Assembly (NCBI RefSeq): GCF_001642475.1
Contig: NW_019173937.1
Coordinates: forward strand, 372,001 to 436,000
Direction: 5' to 3'
Length of the DNA stretch: 64,000 bases
Source of the DNA: Fonsecaea monophora
Lineage: Eukaryota; Ascomycota; Eurotiomycetes; Chaetothyriales; Herpotrichiellaceae
Part shown: positions 10,654 through 21,711 of the stretch, piece by piece
How positions within the stretch are numbered: the stretch's first letter is position 1
Layout of the letters: the number at the start of each line of letters is the position of its first letter
Notes under the pieces: model-generated
What the model saw: the letters and a program-made list of their open reading frames with translations, nothing else
The model's database searches: none
Told to the model about the DNA's origin: nothing
Program-made: the position numbers and the translations under genes

Positions 10654-11361
10654 ATGGCAGCCTCTGGACTGAGTGCGAATGACTCCAGTGTCTTGTCGGC
10701 ACTATTCGACCCAGAAGCCTCACTATCAAGCACTGTCACTATCAACAGCAGCAGACTTGATGATCGAATACCCAGCAGGGAGAAGAGGTTTCGGGAACAG
10801 GAACGACTTGCATTGCGATCGATCAATCAGGAGCAGCCCCAACGAGGTGACATCGAGCGTTCAATCGCCCAATTGACCGAAATCATCACAAATGAACCCT
10901 CATACGCCTCTGCATGGAACAACAGGGCGCAAGCACGGCGAATGCTCATCAGGGACGCAGACCTTCCTAGGAACCCAGGCGGCGTGGCTGAGATCCTTCA
11001 AGACCTTGCCCAGGCAATTTCACTCTCAACTCCAACTGGACCAAACGCAACCCTTCTGGACTTTGACGCAAAGGTGCTCGCGTCTGCACATACACACAGA
11101 GGCTATCTGCTGCTTCTGGCGAGCAAGTCCGACGACAATCGACAGATGCTTAGCGCCGTGCCACATCTTAAAGATCTTTCGAGAGAGGATCTGGAGGAAG
11201 CTGGAAGCCGTGAGCTCGGGGCGGGAGGCCGCTATGGAAACGAGACTGCGCGGCAGCTGGCGGTCAAGACCAACCCGTACGCAAAGCTGTGCGGATCTAT
11301 AGTGAGAGAGGCGTTGACGAAGGAGATCTCCGAGTTTTACCAACCTCATATAGCCTTGTAG
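10654..11361 (+). CDS. TTC36-like tetratricopeptide protein (HmgX candidate)
   Basis: Intronless, 235 residues. After a disordered N-terminus there are TPR-like helices: ERLALRSINQEQ, then IERSIAQLTEIITNEPSYAS followed by AWNNRAQARRML, then AEILQDLAQAISLS and AHTHRGYLLLLAS. The family-typical tail TNPYAKLCGSIVREAL is present. This order (WNNRAQ, AHxxRG, NPYAxLC) matches tetratricopeptide repeat protein 36. In mammals TTC36 stabilises 4-hydroxyphenylpyruvate dioxygenase, and here the gene is divergent from exactly that enzyme. In A. fumigatus the tyrosine cluster includes hmgX, a gene of unclear biochemistry needed for homogentisate formation; orthology to it is my inference from position. Likely role: a cytosolic partner or chaperone of the dioxygenase. 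Confidence 0.8.
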   Translation: MAASGLSANDSSVLSALFDPEASLSSTVTINSSRLDDRIPSREKRFREQERLALRSINQEQPQRGDIERSIAQLTEIITNEPSYASAWNNRAQARRMLIRDADLPRNPGGVAEILQDLAQAISLSTPTGPNATLLDFDAKVLASAHTHRGYLLLLASKSDDNRQMLSAVPHLKDLSREDLEEAGSRELGAGGRYGNETARQLAVKTNPYAKLCGSIVREALTKEISEFYQPHIAL

Positions 11362-12644
11362 AGAAGTGATGCAAAGTCGAGGCAATACATGCGTGGCACT
11401 GCCTAGCCGCTAGTCCCTGTTCATGGCACAGTTCATGATCCCTGTCCTTGTGACCTATTTTCTCTCCAAGAGGCATGCAAGTGAGTAACAACACACAATA
11501 AAGGCCGCGGAGGAAATCCGCCATATGACGTTCCGCAGATAAGCGAACGAGGTCCGTGTCACCAGGTCTGAATGAAGGTTTCTGGTGTTTTTTGTTCGAG
11601 GACGGCTTCGCGGTCCGTGCACGTGCTGTCTTCCGCCTCTCTTCATCCACTTTCCAACCCGATTGATTGACCGATAAGTTGGTTCTGGGAGTTTAGGGGG
11701 ATAGATAGATGACAAATGGATAACGGTACATCTCACTGCAGAACGCCGTGCTCGGACTCTCGCTTGGGCACTCGCATACTTCCAGGATTGTTTGCCCCTT
11801 CGGCACTCAACGGACCCTCAATGAGACCGCCAGCCATTCCGTCAGGACCTCGCGGAGGCAATCGCTGACGTTGTCTTGTCCCTAACTCTGGTCGTCAGAT
11901 TGGACTCGTCTCGACTTCACGGCGCAGAACGCCTTCAAGGAAGACGCCGGGTCTGAAGGGTCGGGCTGTCTCCGTGAGACAAGGAGAAACCCGTGTTTCA
12001 ACGACAATGCAACAGAATCCGTGCCAGTACTTTAGACGACCGCTTCGCAGATATAGAGGACGATTTCGAGAGCCCAAAGCCCAGGGTCGGCTTAAAGAGA
12101 CGTGTGCCACCGAGATAAGGGCGGCGCATAACACGCACCAGAGGGTGAGACACATTGAGCAACTCGCCATGTGACCAAAGTTGTCAAACGTGTCTGAGAA
12201 AGGCAGCTCATAACAAACCCCCTTTCAGTGTCTGAAGTATCATAACATGTTCTACGAGCGCATTTCCCCCGTATATGGCGAAGAATGCCATTGTACCTAG
12301 GTAATGAAGCAGTTCCGGGGATATGTACCCGCTGTTGTCTCACTTGATTCTGCGGTCCTTAGTCGTGACTTGACTTACCTGCGTTGCTCATTTGTGGTGG
12401 CTCTCTCGAGCATCGTTCAGTGTACATATATGTATAGATGAGGGGGGCATCGGAAACAAGTATACGCACGCCTCCACGAGGCTCTGATGCTGAACCTTTT
12501 GTATATTGACAGAAAAGCTACATTGTACCCTCGAACGCCGCATCCCTTTCCTGATTGATCCTCTCGCTTCAAGCAATCTAGCCAGCATGAACTAAAACCG
12601 GGAAACAATCATCATCCCGTACAAGATATTGTGCCAACAGCGGG
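11362..12644. other. Convergent intergenic region, nothing recognised
   Basis: 1.28 kb between the TTC36-like and DID2 3' ends. A 91-codon minus-strand frame at 12170-11895 begins with a signal-like hydrophobic stretch, but it has no supporting splice structure or homology. No repeat or RNA gene was seen. Confidence 0.45.
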
Positions 12645-13396
12645 TCAATTCCTCAAGGCCCTCAACCTGTCTCCCAAGCCCTCCTCAAGTTTCGCTCTCT
12701 CTGCGGTTTCATTTGCCGGTAACTCCTGCTCCGGCACATTCTGCTGCATTTCCTGTGATAGCTCCACTCCCGCTTCGTCGGCGACCCGGCTCATCAGAGC
12801 CTCAACCTCACTCTGACCTTCCACACCAACCTGTTGACTCTCGACACCACCTGCGACACCCTCGTAGTAGCCTGTAACAACGTCAAGATCCTCAAATTGG
12901 GATTCAAATTTCTCCATCACAGCTCCTATCTTTTCCAAGTCCATGTTCTTCAATGCGGCATCCATCCCCTTGACAGTCTGAGCCATGGAGGCAGTCACGG
13001 TGCGCATGGTTATGGCTGTTTGCACTCGGGCGGCCACGGCATCGATACGAGCCGCCAATGTCAGGAGCTGGATCCGCTGTTGGGAATTGCGCACCGAGTT
13101 TGTGGCATAGAGACGAGCGATCTGGGGTTGAGGCGGGGTTTGGGTCAAGGCTTTCTTGAGCTTGGCTTGTTCGGCGCGGGAGTCTCGGTCGGCTTTGGCA
13201 GCTTGCCTATTGAGTTGTTTGGAAGTGAACTGATGGGTGTATCGTCAGTCTATGGACACTGGCATGGGGAGTGTTGGTTGCAAGCAAATCCGCCCACAAT
13301 TGCTGGTTGGGAGGCAGCCGTGCAGCATCTAGGCCGATCGACCAAATGCCGAGGACTCACCTTGAGGTTGAAGAGAGCCTTCTCAAGGCCAGACAT
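12645..13396 (-). CDS. DID2: ESCRT-III-associated protein Did2/Vps46 (CHMP1)
   Basis: Endosomal protein that recruits and regulates Vps4 and Ist1 during multivesicular-body sorting. Exon 1 (13396-13361) encodes MSGLEKALFNLK; a 131-nt intron (GTGAGT...CATCAG) follows; exon 2 (13229-12645) starts FTSKQLNRQAAKADRDSR. Total 206 residues, like the yeast protein (204). The basic N-terminal helix hairpin and acidic C-terminal half fit the Snf7 fold. The last residues, EEGLGDRLRALRN, match the MIM1 consensus (D/E)xxLxxRLxxL(K/R) that binds the Vps4 MIT domain, so the C-terminus is intact. Confidence 0.95.
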
Positions 13397-14019
13397 ATTG
13401 ATCGAGATCGGAAGAAGAGCGCACAAGACCAGCACGCGGGTCTGGTTTCTGGCTGACGGATACGGCGGCTAACTGTTCGGGTGATTCACCAAAGAGCACT
13501 TGGGTATAGTGAGAGATTTGGAGCGAGAGGTGTCTTTGGGTTCGCCTAGACAGTATCGATACCTTGAGATGTGCGCAGGGTCTGGCGAAGTGCGATGCCT
13601 GTGGTCTGAAAACGAATTGACTTTGGTGATGTTCGAGGCCTGTTGGAAGTTGCACCGACGCAGCGGATGACGATGGCGGGGACTTGCCAAGCCCCACAAA
13701 TTTATCCGACATTTAACCGAAGACTACAAGAATGGGATCCCGACCTGTACCACGAAGGTTCGAGAGAAACACCGGGGGTATGTTGCAAATAGAGCAACTC
13801 TTGGCCAAATTGACTTCATTTTAACATCCCAACCGTTTGCCTCTCTGGACAGGCCAGTGCCCCAAGGTGAAATCTATCGAGACCTATTACACTGTAACCG
13901 CGGCCAGCCGTCATGGCGGCTCCCCAAGCAACCTCCCTCGCAGGTGACAATGATGCCAGTGCTTCAAATCTCCCGGTTCAAACATCAAAGCTGTGGATCC
14001 ATGTGCCCAACAGGCTCTG
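13397..14019. other. Intergenic: DID2 promoter and amidase 3' region
   Basis: No gene was found. A 110-codon minus-strand frame upstream of DID2 (13712-13383) overlaps the DID2 first exon in another frame and has no protein-like features. Confidence 0.4.
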
Positions 14020-15859
14020 TTAACCTGACCATGCTGTGCCGTTGATGATTGAGTCAACCCGGGCAGCGGTGTTGGCTAATGCTTCATCGCAATATCGGTA
14101 TCCAACCAGCTGCACAGATATAGGCGCGTCTTTGTAGTCTTCGGGTCCCGTGTCTGCCAGGTGTGAGAGGTTAGCAGGGTCATGCAACTCGAAATCGAAG
14201 GACCGTTCCACATACACAAACTATACATGCGAGCATCCTCAGCGCCAAATCGGGCATTGCTGAGTTCATCCACCACGTCGGATTCGCACACTGTGTCTAC
14301 GGGAATGACGACGGCCGGGTAGTCGAGATAATTCCACAAGCCGGTGTAAGTCGCCGTCGTCCACTGATCCAAGGGCACGGCTGTGTGCTGCGCCGGCGGC
14401 ATCAGGATCGCGTCGAGGCTATTGTCGAGGAAGAGCCTGAGGTATTCGCGTGCTGCTGCTTGACGACGCACATTGAGGCCAAAGAATCCCCGCAGATCGG
14501 TGCCTGGGAAGGTATTGATCCCGATTGCTTTGACAGAAGGAACTTCAGGCTCCCCAGTTCGGGCGAATAGCTCGAGGTAATTCTTAAGATAGGAGATACC
14601 TCGTGTCAGTCCTTTTCTTCCAAAAGTTTCGAGTAAGAAGAGATGGGACATAGCAGCTTACTTCGCTTCCTAGCAACGTCCAATACCGAATCAGGTCGAA
14701 ATAGTGGTCTTTGACATTGGGCAAGGAAAGCGGTACGAGTTCAATATCCTCATTTTGTCGCAGAAGGTCCGCTGCTTTCTGGAGGCCACGTCGAACCGGT
14801 GGCGAAGGAGTGTACATACCATCGTCGGCGACGACGCCTATCCGAAGCTTCTTCTTGGGCTCGAGATTCACCCACGGTATCGATATCACCGTGCTGTCAT
14901 ACCGCCAGGTTTGTGATGACATTGTCGTTTTGAGGAAAAGAGCAACATCCCGAAGTGACGTGGCCATCGGTCCAGCCGAAGAGCGCACCCCATCTGTACC
15001 AGGAGTTGTGAGATCCCTTACACCACCATGGGGAACCAGTCCAACACTAGGTCTGAATCCATATATGCCGTTGCAGAGGGAGGGGATACGGATACTCCCG
15101 CCAATATCCGTACCGACTCCGAGCACGCTGCCTCGAAGGGCAAGGAGAGCACCCTCACCACCAGTGCTTCCACCTGCCGTCAATGCCGTATTGCGAGGGT
15201 TCAAGGTCCTGCCGAAGACATTGTTATGGCTATCGCCAGTCATGATCGTCTGTGGAAGATTGGTCTTGCAGTACAGCACGGCGCCCAACTCAAGCAGCAT
15301 GGCGGCAGTCCCGCTGTCTTCCTCTGCTGGTTCGTTGACAAAACATGCCAATCCTGTCGATGTGTCATGTCCAGAGACCTGGAAGCTATCTTTCAACGAG
15401 ATCGGGAGGCCGTGGAACGGACGCAGCGGCTTTTCGGGGATTTGTTTTCGTTCATGATCAAGTGCACGGGCTCTCTCGATGGCCTGGTCGAAGAAAATCT
15501 CCGTCAAGCAGTTGGTCTGTCGACCCAGTGAGCTTTATAATATATACGCCACAAGACGAAGGAGCGGATTGACAAACCAGTTGCTGCGCAATGGCTGCCC
15601 TCTTGCAGAATGCCACCGTGACCTCTTCCGCCGACCAAACTCCATCCTTGAGTTTCTCCAGAAGGGCGGTTGCGTCAAAGTTCGAGGTGATGTTGTACTC
15701 GGTGTCGCTCAAGATGCCACACGTCTGCGGTACTTGCATGAGATTTGTGAGCCCGTGGTATTGTTCAGAGGGTAGCAGCCATTCTTTGGGGATCTTGGAC
15801 TGCCGTTCCAACTGCTTCTCGGCCGCGATGGCTTGGTAGTTCTTGGGGGCGCTTGACAT
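14020..15859 (-). CDS. Amidase-signature family hydrolase
   Basis: Hydrolyses an amide with a Ser-cisSer-Lys triad. Four exons (15859-15578, 15516-14662, 14582-14222, 14153-14020) give 543 residues, the usual length. Visible triad: Lys136 (LPISLKDSF), Ser211 (TAGGSTGGEG) and Ser235 (GVGTDIGGSIRIP). The glycine/serine-rich signature between the two serines is complete. Introns are 61, 79 and 68 nt. Two have GTTTGT donors, and the 79-nt intron uses a TTAAG acceptor beyond an ideal ACTGAC branch site, skipping a closer AG. Fungal members include acetamidases; the substrate here is unknown. The gene is divergent from a Zn2Cys6 regulator, which may control it. No signal peptide, so probably cytosolic. 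Confidence 0.92.
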
Positions 15860-16661
15860 GTTGCTCTACACGTCTTCTGCTTCTCAGAGTACTAGACGGT
15901 TGATTGCCTTTGCTGTAATGGGAGACGTCCATGGCTGGCACTCTTATACTGCGTTGCGAGCTCTCGACTCTGTCCCCAAACACCATGATTTATCTTGCTA
16001 GGAGTAATTGGGGCGGAGACACACCGTATAGTGCTCAAACAATTTAAGAATTCGCCGGTTCCGGTTCAAAAATAATCCTATCCCACGCGGCTGAGAAGAG
16101 GGCTTGGGTCAGGCCTCCCAGTCCTGTCATCGACGGGCAGGGTTTTGGTGCGACGTTCCCCTCGCGCATCCCTTATTGTCTCTCATCGGACTCGTATCCC
16201 GCGAGAGCTGGGCTTTTTTGTTTCTCCGTCTTTGGGTATTCACTTTGACTTCGTGTCGAGAAGAACTAATCCTCTATCCAACCCTCCGGTCATCGTTCCG
16301 GTCGATTGTGGGTTCCCGGCTGGTTGCGCCAATCGGGAGCTTGACAGTCTATTCGAACCTCCCCACCTGCGACACCACGTTGTGTCCCTTTCCAACTTTG
16401 GAAACCAACCTTTTACCGTTGTCTTCGAGACAGTACTCTTAACAATAAGCGTGTGAACCGCGACCGGAATATTGATTCTGTTCAGGCTCGTGAATCCTGC
16501 TCCCTGATTGATAGTGAGGACGAGTGCACTAGTGGCCATTGATTGTGTTCACCCGTGGAAAAGTCCCGTTTCTGTTACATTGCGAATCAGTCACTGTTCT
16601 CTCTCGCCCTCCCTTCTTCCCTTGCTGGTGTCCTCTTGCCGGGTTACTCTGGAAGGTCAAA
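15860..16661. promoter_or_regulatory. Divergent intergenic region, amidase / Zn2Cys6 gene
   Basis: 0.8 kb between two start codons on opposite strands. Pyrimidine-rich sequence at 16560-16640 is a typical fungal leader upstream of the regulator. No individual operator is assignable. Confidence 0.4.
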
Positions 16662-18071
16662 ATGGCGTCAGTCACGCCCCGGCGCCATGGAGTCCGGACT
16701 GCGTGTGACCGATGTTATTCACTCAAGGAACGGTGTGAGCGTACCGCCATGACTTCCAAGTGTATCAGATGTGAGAGGCTTGGTCATATTTGCCTGAATG
16801 TGCGTCCGCTACGACAGGCGGGTCGAAAGTCCCAACATCCAGAGCGCGGGGCCTCTCAAACAATATCCAGCGAGTTAAGCACGAGCAATCTATCGCAACA
16901 CGACGTCGGTGACTGGCTGCGGGACGTCCCTGATCTTCGCCCGGAAGAGAGGGAACTGATGTCTTATCTCCTATACCAACCCGAAACCCTGCGCTTCTCC
17001 GTGGTCAGCCCTAGCTTTGAGGACGCCCAACGGCGCTCGTTGGAAGCTCCGCTGCCGGCCGCTTGGCCTGTACTCAAAGATGCTTATCTCGCCTATGCAG
17101 GTGGGCTGCGAGCGTCTCATGCCGACATCACGCCTGGTGTGAACGTGGACGCTAACCTCCGCCGTGCGTCGTCCGCCATGAGAACATTGCGTATGCTGCC
17201 AGTAGCAAGTCCCGAGGATGCCGCGTTGTGTTTGACCCTGGGAACTGCATTGGCAATGTATATCTACACCGCCGTGGGCGTGGGTGTACCCGACATCTGC
17301 CACTACTGTCTCAGCACTGTTAAGCCCTACATTGAGCCGATGGCATCGACCCCTGAAACAGATTCTCAGCTCGTCTTTCTCGTATTGCTCGAGGTGATGG
17401 ACTGCGCGGTCCACCGCCGGAAGCCGACACTCAAGATCCAGTCACCATCACCCACCGGCGTGGATCGCCACTTGGGACTCTGCCTCCCTCTCCTGCCATA
17501 CTACTACGATCTCTGTGCCATCAGCCACTCGCTGGTCAGCCCCGGCAATGACGATATCATAGCCACATTCCACCAGCATCTCGCCGGTATTCAAGCCGCC
17601 GTGAATGCATGGCAGCCATCCCCTCCAAAGAATTTCATCAACAAGTTCTCGCCCGTCGAAGTGGTGCACCTCCTAGCACAAGCGAGGGTGTATCGATTGG
17701 CGGCTCTGCTTCTCGCCCATCGGCTCCAACACTCCTTTGGCCAGCAGGACGATCAGGCAGACATCTGGTCGCGTGAGGTGCTGATGGAGCTCGAGCTGGC
17801 TCGACGGACGACGCGACGGTCGCTCCGGTTTGTCACGCTGCCTTTCATCACTGCGGCTATCGAGATTCGAGATCCGGTGGCACGGACCAAAGCGGTGCAG
17901 GATGTGGACGAGTACGTTGATCAATTTATGCCAGTCGTGCAAGAAGCCACCAAGACCTTTTTATCGCGGATCTGGCGCGAGCGGGATGCTCAGGAGATAT
18001 CTTCCTGGTTTGACTCGCTTCACAAGCCATGTGTGATACTCGACTCTCTGAAAGGATCGAGCCACGTGTGA
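16662..18071 (+). CDS. Zn(II)2Cys6 transcription factor
   Basis: Uninterrupted frame of 469 residues from ATG 16662; the frame is open further upstream, but that stretch lacks protein character. The zinc cluster is at the N-terminus: ACDRCYSLKERC, eight residues, then CIRCERLGHIC. The rest is a short helical regulator with segments such as DWLRDVPDLRPEERELMSYL and a C-terminal half rich in helices (LEPLFI-like regions are absent). It resembles short secondary-metabolism or catabolic regulators rather than the long fungal-trans type. The target is unknown; the nearest candidate is the divergent amidase. Confidence 0.8.
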   Translation: MASVTPRRHGVRTACDRCYSLKERCERTAMTSKCIRCERLGHICLNVRPLRQAGRKSQHPERGASQTISSELSTSNLSQHDVGDWLRDVPDLRPEERELMSYLLYQPETLRFSVVSPSFEDAQRRSLEAPLPAAWPVLKDAYLAYAGGLRASHADITPGVNVDANLRRASSAMRTLRMLPVASPEDAALCLTLGTALAMYIYTAVGVGVPDICHYCLSTVKPYIEPMASTPETDSQLVFLVLLEVMDCAVHRRKPTLKIQSPSPTGVDRHLGLCLPLLPYYYDLCAISHSLVSPGNDDIIATFHQHLAGIQAAVNAWQPSPPKNFINKFSPVEVVHLLAQARVYRLAALLLAHRLQHSFGQQDDQADIWSREVLMELELARRTTRRSLRFVTLPFITAAIEIRDPVARTKAVQDVDEYVDQFMPVVQEATKTFLSRIWRERDAQEISSWFDSLHKPCVILDSLKGSSHV

Positions 18072-19358
18072 ACTTTGCTCGTTGAAGACAAGACTGAATA
18101 CGGGAATGGATATCATGTGAAGATTGTCACACCTACTACCTTGGCGTTTTACAGTCAACACAAAAAATCTGACCTTTTTTGGTGTATATATATGTTTTGC
18201 CGCCAACGCGAATCGAACACCAATACTTCCAACCAGCAAAAAGTTCAGATCGGATCGGCTCATCTTATCTTACCTTTCTCCCCCCAACAACTAGGTTCCA
18301 GCGCCCCTCATCCAGTTTCCATATTGGAACCACTGTCTTGCGCTGCGCTGCGCTGGAACTAGTTGTTTTCTTTGATGTGATATGGCGAGACCATCTGCTA
18401 CCGTCCTCACCACCCCCAAACTTGAGAGGGGGAGTGAGGAGGCAACAGCGAGCACATATCATATTTCATCAAAGGAGAGGGAGAAAGGCCCCGCCCACCA
18501 AACCCGATCTGAACTTTTTTTTGTACAAATTCCCCTACTCAAAGGAGGTAGCATTATTTAATGAGGTCTCGTTATCGCCGTTGCGCCTTTTTTCAACCGG
18601 GGAATTTGTGACAGGTTTTCTGGGTGTTTAAATTATATGTCACAAATTCACGGTCACGGGCATAGCGGAGAATCATGGGGGAGGAAGGGTGATGTGAATG
18701 TGCGTGTCTATGTGGTGGTGGTTTTATATCGATGGCTTGGCGGGAGGTTGTGGTGTCACATACCGAGTACAAAATCTTCCCTATGAACCAGAGTATATGA
18801 GCTCCCATCTTCAAAATTGGACGCCTCAAATACAACGCTAATGCCCCTTCATCAGACAGATCGGCTGTGTTCTGCTCGTTTACACAACCAGGAGCGACAT
18901 GGTGCAGCTCGTATGTACTAACCACTTTGGGTCGATGCCTGTCTAGCCTGCGCCTCGATCCATAACATCAAACCGAGCAAGCCAGACCATACCAAGACTA
19001 CTTCAGCAGCACCAGCAGATTCTGTGAGTAACTCGTACTCGTATAAACCAACCTCGATCGGCAAAGCAGGGCCTTTTAAATTACTTCCACTGCCATCTTT
19101 TGGGGTTGGCTAACTTTACGGCTCCCTGCGCGAGATACCAGGTACGCCACGGCTATGCTGCGTTTCCGCCCCTCAAATTTCGAGTCTGGCACCCCAGGAT
19201 GTTTACGACGAGTGCGTGTCCAACGAGGCTGCGAGTTAAGTTATTGGCATACAATATCAGGCGCCCGAGCGCGGTGAAGACAAAGGAGATATAAAAATGG
19301 ACCGCGCATTTCTTGTTGCTCGCAGGAACACAAGCCATCTCCAATCCCCCCGATACGG
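18072..19358. other. Intergenic, nothing recognised
   Basis: 1.3 kb between the regulator and a carboxypeptidase gene on the same strand. Contains AT-rich leader sequence and scattered short frames without domains. A GCGAATCGAACACC segment at about 18208 recalls a tRNA T-arm but no cloverleaf can be built. Confidence 0.4.
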
Positions 19359-21356
19359 ATGAAAGCGAAGATGAAGCGCACTACTGCACTCTCGCTGTCT
19401 ACCCTGTTTACCATCTCTTTAGCGCAGTTCCCGTCTGCCCCTACTGGGCTCGATGTTATTACCTCCAAGGTCAACCCCAAAGTAAAAATCTCCTACAAAG
19501 AAGTGAGTATCTATACGAAAAGTCACATCCATCTACTAACAAAAGTGACAGACCAACATCTGCGAGACCACCCATGGAGTCAAGTCCTATAGCGGTTATG
19601 TCCATCTTCCTGGTTCCATCCTCGCGGACGTCGGCGGCTTCGACATAAACACCTACTTCATCTATTTTGAGGCGAGACACAATGCTTCGACCGCTCCGCT
19701 TGCCATCTACCTCGCTGGGGGACCTGGCGAAAGCTCCATATACGCGGCGTTGGCGAGTGAAAGTGGGCCATGCTACGTCAACGTCACAGGCAACGACACG
19801 ACGATCAATCCGTGGTCGTTCAACAACCACGTCAACATGCTCTACCTCGACCAGCCCGTCCAGACCGGTCTCTCGTACGACGAACTCGTCAATGGCACCT
19901 TCGACATCGAGACGCTGCTCATCACCCCAGAAGATTTCACCTCCGCGGCTTTACCCGCCACGAATGCAACTTTCCAAGTCGGCACGTTCTCTAGCCAGAA
20001 TCCGCTACACACCACAAACACGACCGTGTCGAGCGCGAGAGCGTTATGGCACGCCGCCGAGCACTGGCTGTCCTCCTTCCCGGGATACTCGACCTCGTCC
20101 AAGAAAGTCAGTATCTGGGGCAACTCGTACGGCGGGTTCTGGGCACCCGAGACCGCCTCGCTGTTTAACAAGAAGCTCAAGACCCTCCCGGCCAAACACC
20201 CGCTCAAGACCAAGGCCCTGACGGTGGACACCCTGGGCATCACCAACGGGTGCATCGACTTTGCGTACTCCATCCAGGGATACCCGCAGTTCGCATACAA
20301 CAATACCTACGACGTGCGGTTCATTCCTGAAGCGATCTACAACGAGACCATGGACAATATCACGAAACCCGAGGGTTGCTTGGACCTCATCAAGAGGTGT
20401 CGCTCGCTCGGGCTGGCCGGCGACCCGCAATTCAACGGGAACAATGAGACTGTCAACGAAGCGTGTCTGGCGGCTTCGGCGAGCTGCGAGGGCATCCTCG
20501 GTGCATTTGACGCGTTCAATAATGTGAGTTGGATATCACACCTCCATTTGTCTCCCCTTCTCCATTTACTTGGTCCCCCATGTCCTTCCCCCCTCCCTCT
20601 CCTATCCATCCGACAGCGTACATCTATAAATAAATATCCATGATATAACTAACGCAACGCCCAACCCAGCGAAGCGACTTCGACGTCGCGATCCCCACCC
20701 CCGACCCCTGCCCCTACTACGTCTCTGTGAGCGAGTACCTGAACCGGCCGGACGTGCAGCACTCGCTAGGCGTGCCCCTGAACTTCACATACGACTCCGT
20801 ACTCATCACGGGCGTCTACGGCCTCTTGCCGCCACCGACCCCCTTCGTCGGCACGGGCGACAGTTTCCGCCAAGCGGGTCTCCACAACGTCGAATCCCTC
20901 CTGACAGAGGGCGTCAAGGTCGCTCTCGTGTTCGGCGACCGCGACTACCGCTGCCCGTGGACGGGCGGGGAAGCCACAGCCCTGGCGGCCCGGTGGGCGC
21001 ACCAGGCAGAGTTTGCCACCGTCGCGGGGTACGAGGCCGTCCAGGGCGGCGGGGCGAAGCATCTAGGGCTGGTGAAACAGTTCGCCAACCTGTCATTCAC
21101 CCGCGTCCTCGACGCCGGCCACTCCGTCAGCGCGTACGCGCCCGAGACCGTCTCGGTGGTCTTCGACCGCGTCATGCTCGGGCGCGACGTCGCGACGGGG
21201 TCGCGCCCCGTCGGGCAGAAATACCATTCCACAGGACCCGTGGACAGTTGGGCGTGGCGGAATGAACTGCCCCAGGCGGACGATGTGCCCCGCACGTGCG
21301 TGGTCGAAGGGGGCTTTACGGAGACGAATCCGTGGGAGGAGTTGGTGTCGGCGTAA
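19359..21356 (+). CDS. Secreted S10 serine carboxypeptidase-like protein, altered binding site
   Basis: Predicted secreted or vacuolar glycoprotein. Three exons (19359-19502, 19552-20523, 20670-21356) give 600 residues; introns of 49 nt (branch CTACTAAC) and 146 nt. A signal peptide is clear after the second Met at 19371 (KRTTALSLSTLFTISLAQ). Many N-x-S/T sites occur. The catalytic triad is visible: Ser240 (WGNSYGGF), Asp462 (FGDRDY) and His523 (DAGHSVS). Family motif DQPVQTGLSY is present. However, the canonical NGGPGCSS reads AGGPGESS (Ala103, Glu108) and GESYAG reads GNSYGG (Asn239). In carboxypeptidase Y the corresponding Asn and Glu bind the substrate C-terminal carboxylate, so specificity is probably changed while the triad is intact. 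Confidence 0.9.
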
Positions 21357-21711
21357 AGAGCCAGGGAGATATAGGTTCGTGGATACATGTTGGATGGGTG
21401 AATGGGTGGGTGCATGATTACTGTGTCATATGTATATGTGTCCTGTGCGACCCTGCGCGACCTGTGCGATATAACTGTCTCGGGCAATACGCGTGATGTC
21501 TGCGGCATGTATGATATACGTGATATGTGTGACAGGTACGTTACTATAATGAATAAGGTGTATGTACCCAGTAGTCGGCGGTGGTGGTGATGGCGACTAT
21601 GATTGATTGATTGATTGTAATACCGCCTATGCGAATACTTCACACTCCCCCGTCCAATAGCTCAGTCAAATGCAAGAATAACAAAACAAATAACAAAATG
21701 AAAGTACAGAC
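21357..21711. other. Convergent intergenic region with GATT repeat
   Basis: Contains GTG/ATAT-rich 3'-UTR-like sequence and about four GATT units at 21600-21616. No gene. Confidence 0.5.

Noticed and set aside
11895..12170. 91-codon minus-strand frame with a hydrophobic N-terminus
   Set aside because: Only the first 25 residues look signal-like; the rest is Arg/Pro-rich and not protein-like, and no introns or homology support it.
16539..16661. Upstream extension of the third Zn2Cys6 protein
   Set aside because: The frame is open, but the translation is leader-like (Phe/Leu/Pro-rich) and the zinc cluster is normally close to the start, as with ATG 16662.
18195..18265. tRNA-like GCGAATCGAACACC segment
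   Set aside because: No paired T-arm, anticodon arm or acceptor stem could be drawn on either strand.
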